Shown here: in pieces, positions 1 through 12,046 of the stretch
Numbering within the stretch: position 1 is the stretch's first letter
How the letters are laid out: every line of letters starts with the position of its first letter
Source: Terana coerulea
Lineage: Eukaryota; Basidiomycota; Agaricomycetes; Polyporales; Phanerochaetaceae
DNA: 64,000 nt
Assembly (NCBI GenBank): GCA_024811115.1
Contig: JAKOGH010000856.1
Coordinates: forward strand, 1 to 64,000
Direction: 5' to 3'
Position numbers and translations under genes: made by a program
The notes under the pieces: generated by a model
Database searches by the model: none
Seen by the model: only the letters and a program-made list of their open reading frames with translations
What the model was told of the DNA's origin: nothing

Positions 1-732
1 TGAAGGCACGTAAGACTCGCGGCGCAAGCAACGCCACGCACTGTACGCACATGTTGATCATCGCGTTGTATAACACCCGCTCGACCAAGGGGACCAGGTC
101 GGACGACGATCGCTGTAATAGCGACCAACGATCCACCGCCTGCGCCCTGTATAGCTAAGGCAAAATGGTATGAGAAGATGTATGAAGGGTGTGGCTGGAC
201 GACGCACCCGTGCCGCGACCAACCAGTTCATGTTCTGTGCGCTGCCGCAAAGCGCGCTTCCGAGCGCAAACAAGGCCAAGGCCGACAGCATCGCAACACG
301 GCGCCCAAATATCTAGAGTTTGTAGATAATTAAGCGAGTGGGAATTGAGCCACTCTGAGGAACGCGCACCTCTGCGACCCCGCCTGTCATGGGCAGCAAA
401 GCGGTTGACGCCAGGGCGTACGCCGACGCGACCCACACGAAGTCGTCCCCGTGCAAGTCATGCACAATCGTCGGCAGCGCGGTCGAGACGGACGTCTGCA
501 GGCGAGGACAGCGTAAGAAGACGGTGTGTCTGAGCGAGAAGGCATACACACAAACTCGAGCGCGGAAAGAAAGAGGGAGACGCAGATGGAGGCGAAAATG
601 AGCCAGAAGCGGAAGTCTCGTTTGGGCGCGTGGCTCGCGGGCGGCGCTCTGCAGCTGCGTCGTCTCGTAGTTTGCGCTCGGAGGGCTCTCCTTCGAGGTC
701 GTGCGATCGACCTGCGGCGAGCTGGAGTCCAT
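1..732 (-). CDS. MFS drug-efflux transporter (DHA2-like), N-terminal part, cut by window edge
   Basis: Reading leftward from an ATG at 730-732, a hydrophilic N-terminus (MDSSSPQVDRTTSK) leads into a first membrane helix (FWLIFASICVSLFLSALEF), then STALPTIVHDLHG, a second helix region ending LLPMTGG, the loop motif IFGRR, MLSALALFALGSALCGSAQ and GAGGGSLVAITAIVV. This is the order of the first four helices and motif A of fungal DHA2-type multidrug MFS pumps in the plasma membrane. Introns fit at 496-555 and 313-369; a third near 130-212 does not join cleanly in frame. A one-base frameshift lies near 625-640, between the N-terminal tail and helix 1. The C-terminal half lies left of the window. 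Family assignment is firm; substrate and integrity are not. Confidence 0.7.
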
Positions 733-963
733 GGTGGAAGGTAGAATACGGCGACGACGCTGTGCGCAGATTGCACGTAAGCGGCTAGGAAAATAACAAG
801 GAGGGCAGTCCACCATGCACTTACTGGATGACGGTGTCTGCCAAGCCGGGCGAGTGAGCTAGTGCGGTAGGTCTAGTGTCGGCGGCGGTGGGTCGATGGT
901 CTCATGGAGGATAGAGCAGCTGTTGAGCCACGAATTCCACAAGACAGCGAGGCCTCGCCAGAG
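733..963. other. Intergenic, nothing recognised
   Basis: Likely holds the 5' region of the leftward MFS gene. No coding or repeat signal was found. Confidence 0.4.
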
Positions 964-1415
964 TCAAACTCTGTCCGTGGAGGGTTTCGTCTTGTGATTC
1001 AAGCAAGTCCGTCGGGAAGTGCGAGGCCTGATGTGGGCCGGGGGCTCTCCGGCGGTGACCCTTCGTTTGGTCCACACGACAAATGCTCCGTGCCCCAGGC
1101 GTGATGCATTCCGAGAAAGAAGGCTGGCGGCTTCTACGAATCGTGACCGGAGCGTGATGTACTAAAAGCGTACGCTGACACGTCAGTGATTGGGGGAAAC
1201 TAAGAATGCAGATTACTTACCCATTCAATAACGCTGAACGGCTGCGCCATCGCCGAGAAGAGAACCAGAAGCGGATGCGCACCGCCAGAATCGCTCTCAC
1301 GCAGCTTGAGAAGGTCAGGCAGCCGCACACCTTCCACGTAAGCACCGTTGCGTTCGGCCGCCTTCGATGCAAGTCGGAAGTCTGTTGTCAGTCGGCCTTG
1401 TTCGACACACCGCAT
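964..1415 (-). CDS. Unidentified small protein, two exons, about 130 aa
   Basis: I do not recognise this protein. The exon from 1415 to 1221 (starting MRCVEQGRLTTDF, with RLPDLLKLRES and PLLVLFSAMAQPFSVIEW) ends at a perfect GTAAGT donor. A TTTTAG acceptor at 1162 with a CTGAC-type branch site upstream opens a second exon that keeps frame (ITLRSRFVEAASLL, LGHGAFVVW) to a TGA at 964-966. Both exons are multiples of three (195 and 198 bases). The first exon looks more protein-like than the tail. It could be a small gene, a fragment of a larger decayed gene, or chance. Confidence 0.3.
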
Positions 1416-1642
1416 GGAGGAACATGAACGTGGCTTGCAGCCGGTTAGCGCTGTTGGTTAGACGCCACGGCGTTTATAGACGCCCACGGAACAACCCGGC
1501 GGTGACGACGTCATGCCGTCAGCCACAAAGCTTGAACTTGACCGTTGAACTGTCTTGACATGCTGGCAGCTTGAACGCGGCACACAAAATTGAAGCTCAC
1601 GAATATCTTAAGTATCCCACCTCTTCTGAGTATTTAGTGTAT

Positions 1643-2007
1643 TAGAGCATATTTATGGGAGATTTTCCGCGCGTAAATATCTTTTCAAGCTCAAATCAGA
1701 GCGCCTAATGAATTTTCCGGCGCTGGAGCACACCGAGCCAAAGTCATGCCTGCGTTAATGTGTACCTTCTTGCATCATACTTCTACATTAAGCATGTCTT
1801 TCATGTCTATCAGTACTGAGGTATTCTACAGCGCAAATGCGTGGTGGAAATCATGCTTTGCATGGTGCCAGCGGGCATATCGGAGCTGCTCTCTGAATAG
1901 GCGCTTGGTGTAGAGAGGGTCAAATTCTACGGCGCTCGGTGATCTTGCCAAGATCTGGGTGAATATTTGCGTGACAAATCTAAGCGCCCGCCCATAAATA
2001 TGCTCTA
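1643..2007. mobile_element. MITE-like element, 365 bp
   Basis: The ends are a perfect 17-bp inverted repeat: TAGAGCATATTTATGGG at 1643-1659 and its complement at 1991-2007. Internal arms also share words (GCGCC, AATATTT-like stretches). The short direct repeat TATT spans both boundaries (1640-1643 and 2006-2009), consistent with a 2-4 bp target duplication. There is no coding capacity. A non-autonomous DNA transposon is the simplest reading; the parent transposase family is unknown. It lies in AT-richer DNA between the unidentified small ORF and the Mpo1-like gene. Confidence 0.6.
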
Positions 2008-2353
2008 TTAAGTAAGTCTATACTATAATCAGTGTCGATTTAGTACACTGATCTAGTGCCTCCACCGCTCAGTCTCTCATCCGTGACACTGTGTTGGTGG
2101 TCGTCTGACGGTGGCTCACTTCCAGTGCACAGTTCTGATCAAGTGTCAGGCCTCAGCGCGTGATAGGAAGGGCTCAGCTGTATGCGGCTGCATGGTCGTG
2201 CGTATTGCATGTAGCATTTTCTGGTGATTGTATGAATACATGCGAGCAGTGCGCCGGAGGGTATGTCGGCGCGCAGCTCGCTGGAAATTTGACTGCAATC
2301 TTATAGATACATGGCTCGTAACCTCACGTCTGCCTAATTCTCCCTCGCCAGTT

Positions 2354-3128
2354 CTATCTTCTCGAGCTTCTCGACTCCACTTTGATGCCTGCCTGAACGT
2401 ACTTTCGCAAGGCCGGACGATACCCCAATACGAAGAGCATCTCCATGTGGACGAAGAAAGGGGCCATTACGAACGCTGGAGAACCATGCAGTCAGAGGAA
2501 CGAAGGAAGACAGGGGGAGTCTTACCGCTGATGAAGTTATCGAGCAGCGCCGGCGCCCGCTTCTCTGCAAACCCGTGGCTTATGAACTGCGCGATGAAGG
2601 AGACGGCTTGGACAGCCAGAGCAACAGCAATCGCATTTGATCTGTGTCCTTCAAATACCGTTGCTAACAGCACTGTCGACGTATACTGAGGTATGAAGAG
2701 CACCTACGGATGAATGAAATGAATGGAGAGATTTACTGAGAGCAGGCCATACTTACAGCAGCTATAGGCTCGAGCGCGAAATAATACGCCCAGGTGATTA
2801 TGGCGTAGGCGACTGCCATATTCGACTTGAAGACCATCTGGTCGTTGAGTCGATACTGGATGTCCGGGACAAATGGCACGCGAACAGTCGACATCAAGAC
2901 AGACACGGACCTGCATGCACGTCGTTAGAGGCGGCGCTCACCACAGCAGCACTCTCTCGACTGCTTACCAGACAATAACAGGGACGAATACGAGATGCAC
3001 GACCACATTCGTTGTGTTGTTATGGTAGGTGCCATAAAAGACCAGCTATTGAGGTGTTAATACCACTGTGTGACGAAACTAGCGGGAGAGCTCACCTGCT
3101 TCCTGGTATCAAGAATTCCGGGGGCCAT
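2354..3128 (-). CDS. Mpo1-like (DUF962/YGL010w) 2-hydroxy fatty acid dioxygenase family protein
   Basis: Five exons (3128-3096, 3045-2969, 2910-2757, 2703-2526, 2475-2354) splice cleanly in frame to a 187-aa protein. It begins MAPGILDTRKQLVFYGTYH; the family's first His-rich stretch is YHNNTTNVVVH, then VPFVPDIQYRLNDQMVFKSN, FISHGFAEKRAPALLDNF (family GHxxxEKRxPALxDN) and FFVHMEMLFVLGYRPALRK. Yeast Mpo1 is an ER membrane Fe(II) dioxygenase that shortens 2-hydroxy fatty acids during phytosphingosine breakdown. Length and order of membrane stretches fit. The last few codons are uncertain: the TAG used follows KVESRSSRR, while the next frame reads a more typical acidic and basic tail. This is one of the cleanest genes in the window. 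Confidence 0.85.
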
Positions 3129-4079
3129 TGCAAAGCAGAGTCGGGTAGCGCAGCACAACGGTTCTGCGCAAGGGGGCGTGTACGAAATGTACGGTTTAAT
3201 GCGAGGACGCAGTCGGAAGGTTCGCACGTGCTGTCCTGATCATGGGTTCCTCAAGCTTTGCTGTTTGCAACAAAGCTTATCACCCAAGGCTTGGGTCTGA
3301 TGTGTGTGCTATCCTCTGCATGTCACCAAACAGGACAACTCTTGCCCAGCCCGCTCTTCGCTGGTGCTGGCCAGGCGGTCTGTTGCGACTGGACTGCGGT
3401 TCTGACATGGGGGAGGAGGTTCTGATGTCGAGTTTGCGACGAGAGAAGGAAGCGGGGCACACCGTCGAGTGCACGGCCGCGCGCAGCGGGCCACAAACGG
3501 CGACGCGGCCATTCTCAGGAGTCCCAGGCCCAGGTGTGACCATCACCATCGTGCCTGGATGCACAGACTACCCCGCATGGCGCGCCTACCAATTCCAATA
3601 CACGGCGTCGGGCAGTCATGTGTGCGGTAGTACCAGAAGAGAAGCGAGCCCCGGACTGTATGTATGTGACTTGATCTGGACAAGAACTTTGTGGCACCTG
3701 AGCGAGCTGCGCGGCAACATCCTGCGGTAATGATTGGTTCTCACCGCTCCGTCCGTCCGTGCCTGCCGCCGCTGCCGCCCGACGCGGCGTGGTTCCTACT
3801 TCCCACTTCGACGGACACTCAGAGGAAGATAGCAACATGCCGGATCCGTCGTGAACGCACGCCTGGACGTTGGAAATCGACAGCCTGTAAATTTAACATC
3901 CCTTTTAGCAGCTTCAGATGGATAGCGTTCGGCGGTGCGCTCTGAGATTACCGACCGAGAAACTGCTATTTTCGCGAAGGTGTTGATCAACAATGGTTTT
4001 CACCAACAGCAATCGATCCAAAGACGCTTGTGCATTAGCCGACTGCGAAGAAACCTAAGCACTTCTGGCGCAGGCCCCC
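3129..4079. other. Intergenic, no gene seen
   Basis: Upstream side of the Mpo1-like gene and downstream side of desaturase copy A. Open frames on both strands (for example 3242-3730 plus) show no hydrophobic pattern, motifs or usable splice structure. Confidence 0.5.
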
Positions 4080-5823
4080 TCATCTAACTTTCTCAGCGAA
4101 GTGCTCGTCGCCGACCCTGGCTGCCTTGCCCTGCTTATTGCGGTAAAATAGAATGCTTCCTGAGGACCAACCCGCGTGAGTCGCTACGCGGAAAACTGCT
4201 CGAACGACTGCACCTACCGACATCCTCAACAAACTGGCAGTCATTGTAATTATCCCAGAGCGCTTGGAAGACGGGCTTGGAAGAACAGTGGTAGTGGTCT
4301 CCGATGAACTCCTTCAAGCACTCTGTCGCTTCCGGACCATGGTCTGCATCGTCGTCAGCGCTTTTCAGAGACACATCGGGGGTACACAGGACGCACAGAA
4401 AGGCATCTTCGGGAAGAAGTGATGGATGACGTGAAAGTGGGCGACGCCGTGCAGGAAGAAATCGCCCATCCAGCCAAGGAACTCGCGATCCATGGTGGCA
4501 GCGGCCCCGCGCGTACGTCCACGCCCCGCTTCGGTAGTGCGGGAGCATGGGGTCGGTGTGGTGCAAGTACGTGATCATGACGAACCAGTGGTTCACGCAC
4601 AGCCAGGGGATGCCGTAGTACTTCACCACGTCTGCCAATCCCCACGCGGCAATCGCAAGCCGCAATGTGTATATCATGCCCAGGATTCCAAGGTTGGATG
4701 CAATGACGACGTCGCGCTGCGTCTTCGTGAAAATCACAGAACTTGCTAAGCAATGGCCCGGGTACGCATATTAATATACACCGTATTTAACACCGGACAC
4801 AAGGCAGAGACTTACGGTCAAAGTGGTTGGTATACTTCGGGTAACCGCGCTGGCCAGAGACGTTGCATACTTCCAAGAGAGGTTAGCCCCTGGCGCATAA
4901 GTATTTCTGGAACAGACAGACGGCTCACAGAGATATGCCGGAAACGCCAGCAGCTGTTGCCTCACGAGTTGGAACAGGGTGTATATGGGCGTGTCTCCAA
5001 AGTACTCCGCGTAATCGACCGGATCGTGCGCGTCGTCGGGAAGATTCAGCTCACTTCTCGTCCAGGGCACGTATACCTCGTCGCGCTCCATGGACGCATG
5101 AGTGCTGTGGTGGCGATGGTGCGATATCTTCCAGCTGAAGTAAGGCGTCCACAGAGCCGTGTGCGTCAACTACGGGAAATAGTCAGCGAAGTTCAGAGGT
5201 AGAGAGCCACGACCTACAAAGCCCACAACGTCGCAGATACGTTTGTTCTCCGAGAACGCTCCGTGTCCGCACTTCAGCAGGGTTCAAAGCTTGAGCGATG
5301 CTTCGCGAGATGAAACCATACTGGTCAACTGACCTCATGTCCGATAACCCATATTCCGGTGAAAATAAGTCCCTGGAACCACCAGCTGCAGAGCAAGGAT
5401 CGTTGAGCGCAGAGCACATGTGGAGCACAGTCCGCAAACGTACTAAACCAGCCACAAGCTCCACCGGAGCATTTCGGAGCCTAGGAAACCGAGCCGATTC
5501 GCAGCCGGCGAGTATGTCGGAAGCAAGTCGATGTGTGTGGCGAGGTACCCGGCCGTTGCTGCCATCGCAGCATCTCTAAGGAGATACAGGAGGCCGCGAG
5601 TGGTGTCGCGCTTGAAGAGACGGGCGGGTATTGCATCACGAATGTCCTCTATCGACCTAGATAACAGCAGTGAAAAAGTATATGATAATAGAGGCTACGA
5701 TAATGTGGCTACATACCACTGTAGAGGCTCAAACGGTTTTGTAGAGACTTGCTCGTCAAGCGGGACAGCAAGGCTGTCCATAACCTCCGTTTCATGTGGA
5801 GTAGGTGGGGGAACAGCGGACAT
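4080..5823 (-). CDS. Delta-12 (oleate) fatty acid desaturase, copy A
   Basis: Nine exons: 5823-5717, 5656-5444, 5385-5334, 5271-5218, 5169-4929, 4869-4816, 4745-4397, 4343-4218, 4159-4080. They encode about 425 aa of a membrane-bound FAD2-type desaturase that puts a second double bond into oleoyl chains in the ER. The three histidine boxes are visible: GHECGHGAFS, SHHRHHSTH and HFHVIHHFFP; IWVIGHE, TALWTPYFSWKI and NHWFVMITYLHHTDP are also typical. Exon structure matches copy B almost base for base. Near 4512, between TYARG and the following AAT, the frame shifts by one; copy B breaks at the same codon. An alternative start lies upstream; MSAVPPPTPHETEV was chosen because it aligns with copy B. 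Identity is firm; function depends on the frameshift. Confidence 0.85.
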
Positions 5824-7602
5824 GACACTACAAATTGTATGGACTTGTCGGCTAAAGTCGAGCGTCATCCTGGAAGACTAGACAAAGTCGCAGTATATGA
5901 GCTCGTTCGGAAGGCCGCTGTAGAGTTACGTCAGCACGTATGAACGAGCAATTAACCACAACACACACCAGAAAGGGCAGCACGGACGAGTGTGCACGCG
6001 GGAAGGCCGAGCCCATACGGGGCTTGGCAGATGCGGAAGCATATAGCCGGAACAAAAGGCGGTTACTTCGCGAAGGAGGTGACCCCAAAGCTCGGGTGCA
6101 CGAGAACATTGAGGCCATGGTCATGATGAGGCCGGAAGAGGAGTTTGCGCAGATCGCTGGGATCTAATTCTGAGTTATCATCGCACGCCGCGGTTAACGG
6201 CCACCGTAGGTTTAAGGGTGTGTGGAGTCGTTGAGCTTGCATCAGGCTAACACCGCATCCGACCATTACGCTGCCCATCGAAATGCCTGACACCATTTTC
6301 AACGCCTCCGTATATTCTACCGTGTTCTAATCAATCATAATGTACAGGAAGTGCAATGAAAAGATAGCGGTACCCGTAACTTACGAGGTCTCTGTAGTTC
6401 TCAGCTTCTGCCCGTTCCCCGTCCTCCTCGGACGCTGCTGCTTCATTTCCCACCTCCTGACTCCGGTCTGATAGATCTGTGGGTGCATGGCCAAGTATCA
6501 GAAGACTCCTGGCAGATGTACTTCGGCTAGCTGACCGCAGCGTTCGACTTCCTAACAGGCGGGGCGCTGGTGTATCTACCCGTTTCTCGACCAGAGCTAA
6601 AAGCTGCGCGGGTCAGTGACTTTCAAGACTTCAAGAAGTTCCGCGACGTACCCCGTCGAACCGTCGAACCGAACTCCGATGTCTTGCATGGGGAATCCAA
6701 CAAGCGTCTTAGAAACGATGCATCCCGTGGTTTACCGAGCTTTGACTAGGACTCGGATGCTTGCCGCTGGAGGGTAGAAGTCTTGGCTTGTTCTGAATAC
6801 AGCCGATCTTCCCATGGCATATTCTTGAGGTCGAAAAGTTCGAGGAGCTTGACGACTTGCAAAGCGAATGGAGGCGTACTTTTTCGCGTCTCATAGTCCT
6901 TGTTGACCTGGTGGGAGTGACGTTGAGCTGAGCGCACTGGGCATCGTCCGCGTAAACACCGGTAATAAACACGGTGGGTCATAGTGAAATGATAAGGAGA
7001 GCGTACAAGCTGAGGTCTAACGAGTGCAAGACCAGGTTTCACTGGCGACGAACGGCGGGGAGATGCTCGGTGTTCATGCGAAACTGAAGAAACTGAGGAC
7101 GGTGGTCGCCTTGCCAGTCTCAAAGCGGTCGAGACTTGACGTCGGCGCAATAAATCGTTGTCCATTCAACGCTCTTCCTAAGCATGATGACTTTGAGGAG
7201 ACTCTCAGTGCCGCCGTTGGTGTCTTCAAGAGCTCTGCTTTTCACACGTCAGATTTCCGTAGAGCTTTCCGAGGGATATTATCGGAGAACAATCTATATT
7301 ACAGTGAGCTACTACATTCCAAAGACCTTAAAGCCACGCACCTCTACCCATTCCTCTATGGCTGCTATCCGCAAACGCACAGAATTCCCAAAACTCCCTG
7401 CAGTCAACGTAGTCTTCGAGGGACGCCGAGCGTCCGGAAATTACAGCGACTTGTGGGGTGATGTTGCGGACGCTCTGGCAAGTTTGTAGTGATAGCCTTC
7501 ATTCACAGATACAGAAGCACCAGCTGTCGTAATAGTAGGTCGCCGAATGGATATACAGTGCAGTCTGTGTGTGTCACAGTGTGTGTGTTTTCCAGCGAGT
7601 TG
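5824..7602. other. Intergenic, no gene recognised
   Basis: Upstream of desaturase copy A. Several frames of 80-145 codons exist on both strands around 6.7-7.5 kb, one ending in a plausible NYSDLWGDVADALASL tail, but none builds a multi-exon model I can name. It may contain relics. Confidence 0.4.
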
Positions 7603-7935
7603 CAGCGTTGTGCGAGTCAGTGACTAGTCACTGACTAGTCAGATAGTCACAGTTTTCTGACTGAGACGCGTTGACTGTGACTTTGACTGGAGGTTCTCCG
7701 GGTCCTGGCGCGGAAATTTCCGTCAGCCAATCACAATTCTCAGTCAGACGCAGGACTACGAATACCCCTGCGTGAGAACTTTTTCAGCGTCTTCGCAGAG
7801 TTTGCATTTCAGCCGTGCCGGGCTACCATTTTGGGCAACCAGTCATTGACTGAAATCAAGTCAGTGATGGGTCACTGACTAGACGCATAGTCAATGACTT
7901 GACTCTCTGACCGAGTCATTGACTGGCCAACGCTG
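7603..7935 (+). repeat. 333-bp repeat, copy 1 (CAGCGTTG...CAACGCTG ends)
   Basis: It starts CAGCGTTGTGCGAGTCAGTG and ends GGCCAACGCTG, so the unit has its own 8-bp terminal inverted repeat plus many AGTCA/TGACT words near both ends. The reverse complement recurs at 11714-12046, apparently without a single difference. There is no ORF. It is probably a MITE; no clear target duplication was found beside this copy. Confidence 0.75.
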
Positions 7936-9185
7936 ATGCCCGCGGCCGCGGCACTCAAGCGATATTGGGAAACGCGGCCGACAAACCCTACCTTCGACAG
8001 TGCGTTTACATATTGCCGTTCCCGGACAAGACAGCCAGCTCAGTTCCATGACAAGAAGCCCTTGATAAACCTTAGTGCCCGCTGCTGCCACGACTTCCAA
8101 AGTCCCTTCCTGTTCCGTACACTCCTTGTTGCATGGGTCCGTCTCGGTCTTCGAGCCGCTTCGGCCCGTCGACACAGCCGCGTTCGCCATCTCCAGAACG
8201 CCGCTCTGTGTGATTTATGAGATTTTTCATATGGCTCCAAAGCACGACATATGCTTCTTACGAAGCTGACAAACGAGAGGCGCACGTTCGGGGTGCCTCT
8301 CTATATTGTCCACAAGTAATGCATGGTGGTTGCTTCAGCGTCCTTTACCGTTCAATCTGGCGAAGCGCGGTAGCATAAACTGGTGAGTACGCTGGCATGG
8401 CTAAGAGCGCTGCAGAAACAATGGGCTCTCATTTTCAGATAGATCTTCCGGTCCAACAAGCCGATGAATGAGTCCAAGGGAGCAGGTGTGCCTCATCCTC
8501 TTAAGTGGGTGCTAGAATTTTCCGTTAAGCATTTGGTAGACTTCTCGAGTGATCTACTGGTGACGTAGTAAGTTAAGGCCGTTCTGAGCCGCGGGGTACA
8601 GTGGGCTTCGCTGTTAGACATGGAGTATGACTGGCTGCCCTGCGCGTTTACCGGAGGTGCCTTTTCCAGAGAAGTCTCAGACGCTCACCCTTTCCAAAGA
8701 CACCCTTTACGTGGGAGCAGCTTCCAAGACCACATTTCCATGCATGCTATGACCGAGTACGCCATGGACCGATGAAGCAGCTCGTTCACGGCTACATCTT
8801 AATACTATCAATCTCGCTACGATGGTCTGCGACTTTGTAGGTTAAGTGAGTATTCCTGCCAACCTGATACACTGCGCACAGTTCACACTACTTACTGTCA
8901 AGCCCCTACCAGAAAAATCGAGAAGCAGCAGCTCCGAGTTGACGGGCGTGTGTGCCGTGCATGAGGTCTTCGATGCAGCGCGCTCGAAAGAAGTCGTGCC
9001 CTTACATCTCGAATTCGACACATTGAGTCGCTGGCGGGAACCTACTTCTGTGCCAGGCACAGTCGTTCCCTGTTTAGAATGCCACGTCCGTTATATGGAC
9101 TAGATAGACTGTTAGCTCATACCGAGCTCGGTTGCCTCCCTCACTCCATCTACGAGCTCACTCTTTCGAGCAGCTGCTTTTTGTT
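7936..9185. other. 5' flank of membrane-protein copy A, partly duplicated elsewhere
   Basis: The stretch 8640-9110 resembles, in reverse complement, 34250-34740 upstream of copy B. An example is the shared GTGCCAGGCAC followed by CCACGT.CGTTATATGGAC. Conserved flanking DNA suggests the gene was copied with its promoter. Frames here are not convincing as exons. Confidence 0.45.
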
Positions 9186-11266
9186 ATGGCGTCTCCCCAA
9201 GCGACCTTCGCCGGCCCGCTCTTTGGAGGATATATGGTGTCGACATGCCTGAGTGCAATGTAAGTCGCGTTCTTTGCCTTTACGACGAACTTCTAGGTTG
9301 ACCGCCTTCATTTCTTCCAGCTTTTACGGTGTCCTTTGTACTCAGTGCTACGTCTTTTTCCGACACTTTGAAAGAGACAATCGGCTGATGAAATACTCCG
9401 TACGCTCCACTTCTTGTCGAATGACCTAGCTCTCATACCTGAATGCCCTCGGAATTCTCAAGATCTGGACTCTGTTGTACGTGCACATAACCACGCTTAC
9501 GGAAGAGCATCTGATGTCGGAGATAGGGGCTTCAACACGCTCCATCTCGTCTTCGCTTTGCAGGGAAGCTACTGGCAAGTTTCGCTGTATGTGATAGTAT
9601 GGTACCTGTCTACAGCTCGCTCTACTGCTAAGGTACACCGTTACGAACTGGGGACGCGTCGATCAGGTCACCGTATACAGCCCTTGGTGCGTGCCACACT
9701 ACAGTTGCTGAAATCAGCCTGCAGCTCACAAAACGCTCCTCACGCCACGTAGGATGACACCCGTGAGCTTCAACGTTTGTATAACTGTCATAGAATTCTT
9801 ACGCAGACTTAGGCCATTATCATCGTCACTGTTAGTCTTTCGCCTTAGGAAGCTGTCGCAGAATTGATCAGTTCGCGATACAGGCATGCAGCAATGTGAT
9901 AATTCAGGCGTAAGCGGTGCTTCCGCCGGTTGCGAGAAGCCTAACTGATCCTTCGCGGCTCGTGTAGCTGGTACATTCACCGCGTGGAAATTTGTATGTT
10001 GTCTTTTTTCTGATGCTCTAAGAATACTGAGTTTGTCTCTTGATGCTCCTGGTAGTAAGCAACGGATACCGCCCACTAGTTTGGATGCTAGTCAGTGTTG
10101 CTTCATGATCTATCCAATTTTACCGCTAATGTCAATTTTGCCACAAGGCTGGCTGTACGGCGGTCACGTGGGGTAGGTATAAGCTATTCTAGAGCGTCTG
10201 CTGAACTAACCACTCGGAGTTAGGTCTGACAATGGGTATGCTTGCGTCTTCCCACCGATATATGTGGTATTTACCTTGCAATAACAGCCGTAGGAGGGGT
10301 TCTGTGAGTTGTATCTTACACCCTTGAGCAAACAGCACCGCTGACAGTGGCATCTGGATAGTGCCAGCTTTCCTACGCTTGCCGGATACACTAAGGGCAA
10401 CGTGAGTGATCAAGCTTGAAGAGCTGTTGTTTGCTCCTTATTTAGGCCTCCCATGTGTTATCTCACTGCGCCATAGTGGCTCATATACACATCTCACTCG
10501 TTTGACGTTGTGACCAACGCATCGGTGGCAATAACCCTTGGGTTCTACCTCCGAAGAAGCCGACGCGCAGCATTGATTCCGCGGTAAGTAACCTAAATCC
10601 GACGTTGCTGGTAGATATGTCTACTCACCCCATTTGAACAGAACACGCTCCTTGCTCGATATGCTCGTAGTTTATACCATCAATACCGGTCTTTACGGGA
10701 CGTGAGTAGTCTCAAGCCTCTGTCAGCAACAAGAAAAGCTCAACTCCGCACCTCAGCGTTATCCCTCTTGCTGTCGTGCTGTTCGTCAGTGGTACCCAAT
10801 ACTACAATTATTTCGCTAAACTGATGGCGAATCTGTACTTACAGCGTTTCGCACAACCGGACAATTTGGTTTGCTTTGCCAGTAAGCGAGCGTGCCTGTG
10901 GCATGTTGAGAATAAAGCACTGAATCGTACAAGTCTTTATTCCCTACAGTGCATGTAAGTTTTCGTCGTACCTACCAACATATATCGGACCCTGAATGCT
11001 ACCGCAGTGTACTCAAACACTTTGCTGGCATCGTACGTAGCCGTATTGGCAATCTCTTCAGGCATTTCGTCTAACCTCCGACTCTGATTTAGACTCAATG
11101 AGCGGGATTGGCATTCGTCTGACTCTAACATCATGTCTATACCTCTTAGTCAGCTCGGAGTGAACACGGATCGATGCTCAGGAGCCCCGTCACTAGGAGG
11201 TCATAGTCAAGATAACTCGCTCGTAAGTCCCAATGCTGCTGTGAACATGCTGGCTACTCACTGCTG
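9186..11266 (+). CDS. Multi-pass membrane protein (DUF6534-like), copy A
   Basis: ATG at 9186 opens MASPQATFAGPLFGGYMVST, followed after short introns by FYGVLCTQCYVFFRHFERD, NTLHLVFALQGSYW, YTVTNWGRVDQVTVYSPW, FDVVTNASVAITLGFYLRRS, RSLLDMLVVYTINTGLYG, VIPLAVVLF, YSNTLLASLNERDWHSSD and a serine-rich tail. This helix order and the NTG and YSNTLLASLN signatures match the basidiomycete DUF6534 membrane proteins, whose function is unknown. Supported exons include 9186-9259, 9321-9399, 9463-9476, 9527-9574, 9633-9686, 10642-10701 and 11093-11266. The part around 9.7-10.5 kb is only partly resolved and may be damaged. The intron at 9575-9632 uses a GC donor. Copy B has the same splice pattern. Confidence 0.65.
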
Positions 11267-11713
11267 AGTATTTGACGAGCTCAGGCTGTCGATACTCCAA
11301 AATTGAAGAGCTCGCAAGTGATGATTGGCGTCTCTACCAAAGTCATCAGGACTGAGGTGTAGAGATGATTGCGCCGGAATATCGGTTAGGGAATGCAGAA
11401 GTGTATCTCAGGGCTGTTTAGGCTAAGAAGGGGCGGGCTCGACGTGACCTTCTTGTACAGATAGTTAACCGCAGGTCATGCTCAAAGCTGACTTTCTCGT
11501 ATGCAATGATTTCAGCCAACCGAGCTGGGGTACATCTGCGAAAGGGCGAGGCAGTAAACTCGGATATGGCGTGTAACGGTGATGCTCTGCGTCGTATGAG
11601 ACACGGAGCTATTGCAAGGAGATCAGAGCGAGAGATAAGATGAAGAACGGGCTTTATCTAGGCGCCCAGATCACGATCGAGTTTCGTAATCACGACGTCG
11701 ACCACCAACTCGC
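11267..11713. other. 3' flank of membrane-protein copy A, nothing recognised
   Basis: No ORF or repeat of note was found up to the start of the second 333-bp repeat. Confidence 0.4.
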
Positions 11714-12046
11714 CAGCGTTGGCCAGTCAATGACTCGGTCAGAGAGTCAAGTCATTGACTATGCGTCTAGTCAGTGACCCATCACTGACTTGATTTCAGT
11801 CAATGACTGGTTGCCCAAAATGGTAGCCCGGCACGGCTGAAATGCAAACTCTGCGAAGACGCTGAAAAAGTTCTCACGCAGGGGTATTCGTAGTCCTGCG
11901 TCTGACTGAGAATTGTGATTGGCTGACGGAAATTTCCGCGCCAGGACCCGGAGAACCTCCAGTCAAAGTCACAGTCAACGCGTCTCAGTCAGAAAACTGT
12001 GACTATCTGACTAGTCAGTGACTAGTCACTGACTCGCACAACGCTG
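11714..12046 (-). repeat. 333-bp repeat, copy 2 (inverted)
   Basis: Reverse complement of 7603-7935, with no mismatch found on reading through. Its flanks are CGC on the left and GCG on the right, so the palindrome extends past the ends. Together the two copies form large inverted arms around the DUF6534-like gene. Confidence 0.75.

Noticed and set aside
4397..4745. Hidden intron explaining the desaturase frameshift
   Set aside because: The shift is a net single base between adjacent conserved codons; no donor or acceptor fits and there is no room for an intron.
7561..7600. CRISPR-like or microsatellite repeat
   Set aside because: Only a short GTGTGT run; no spacer-repeat pattern anywhere in the window.
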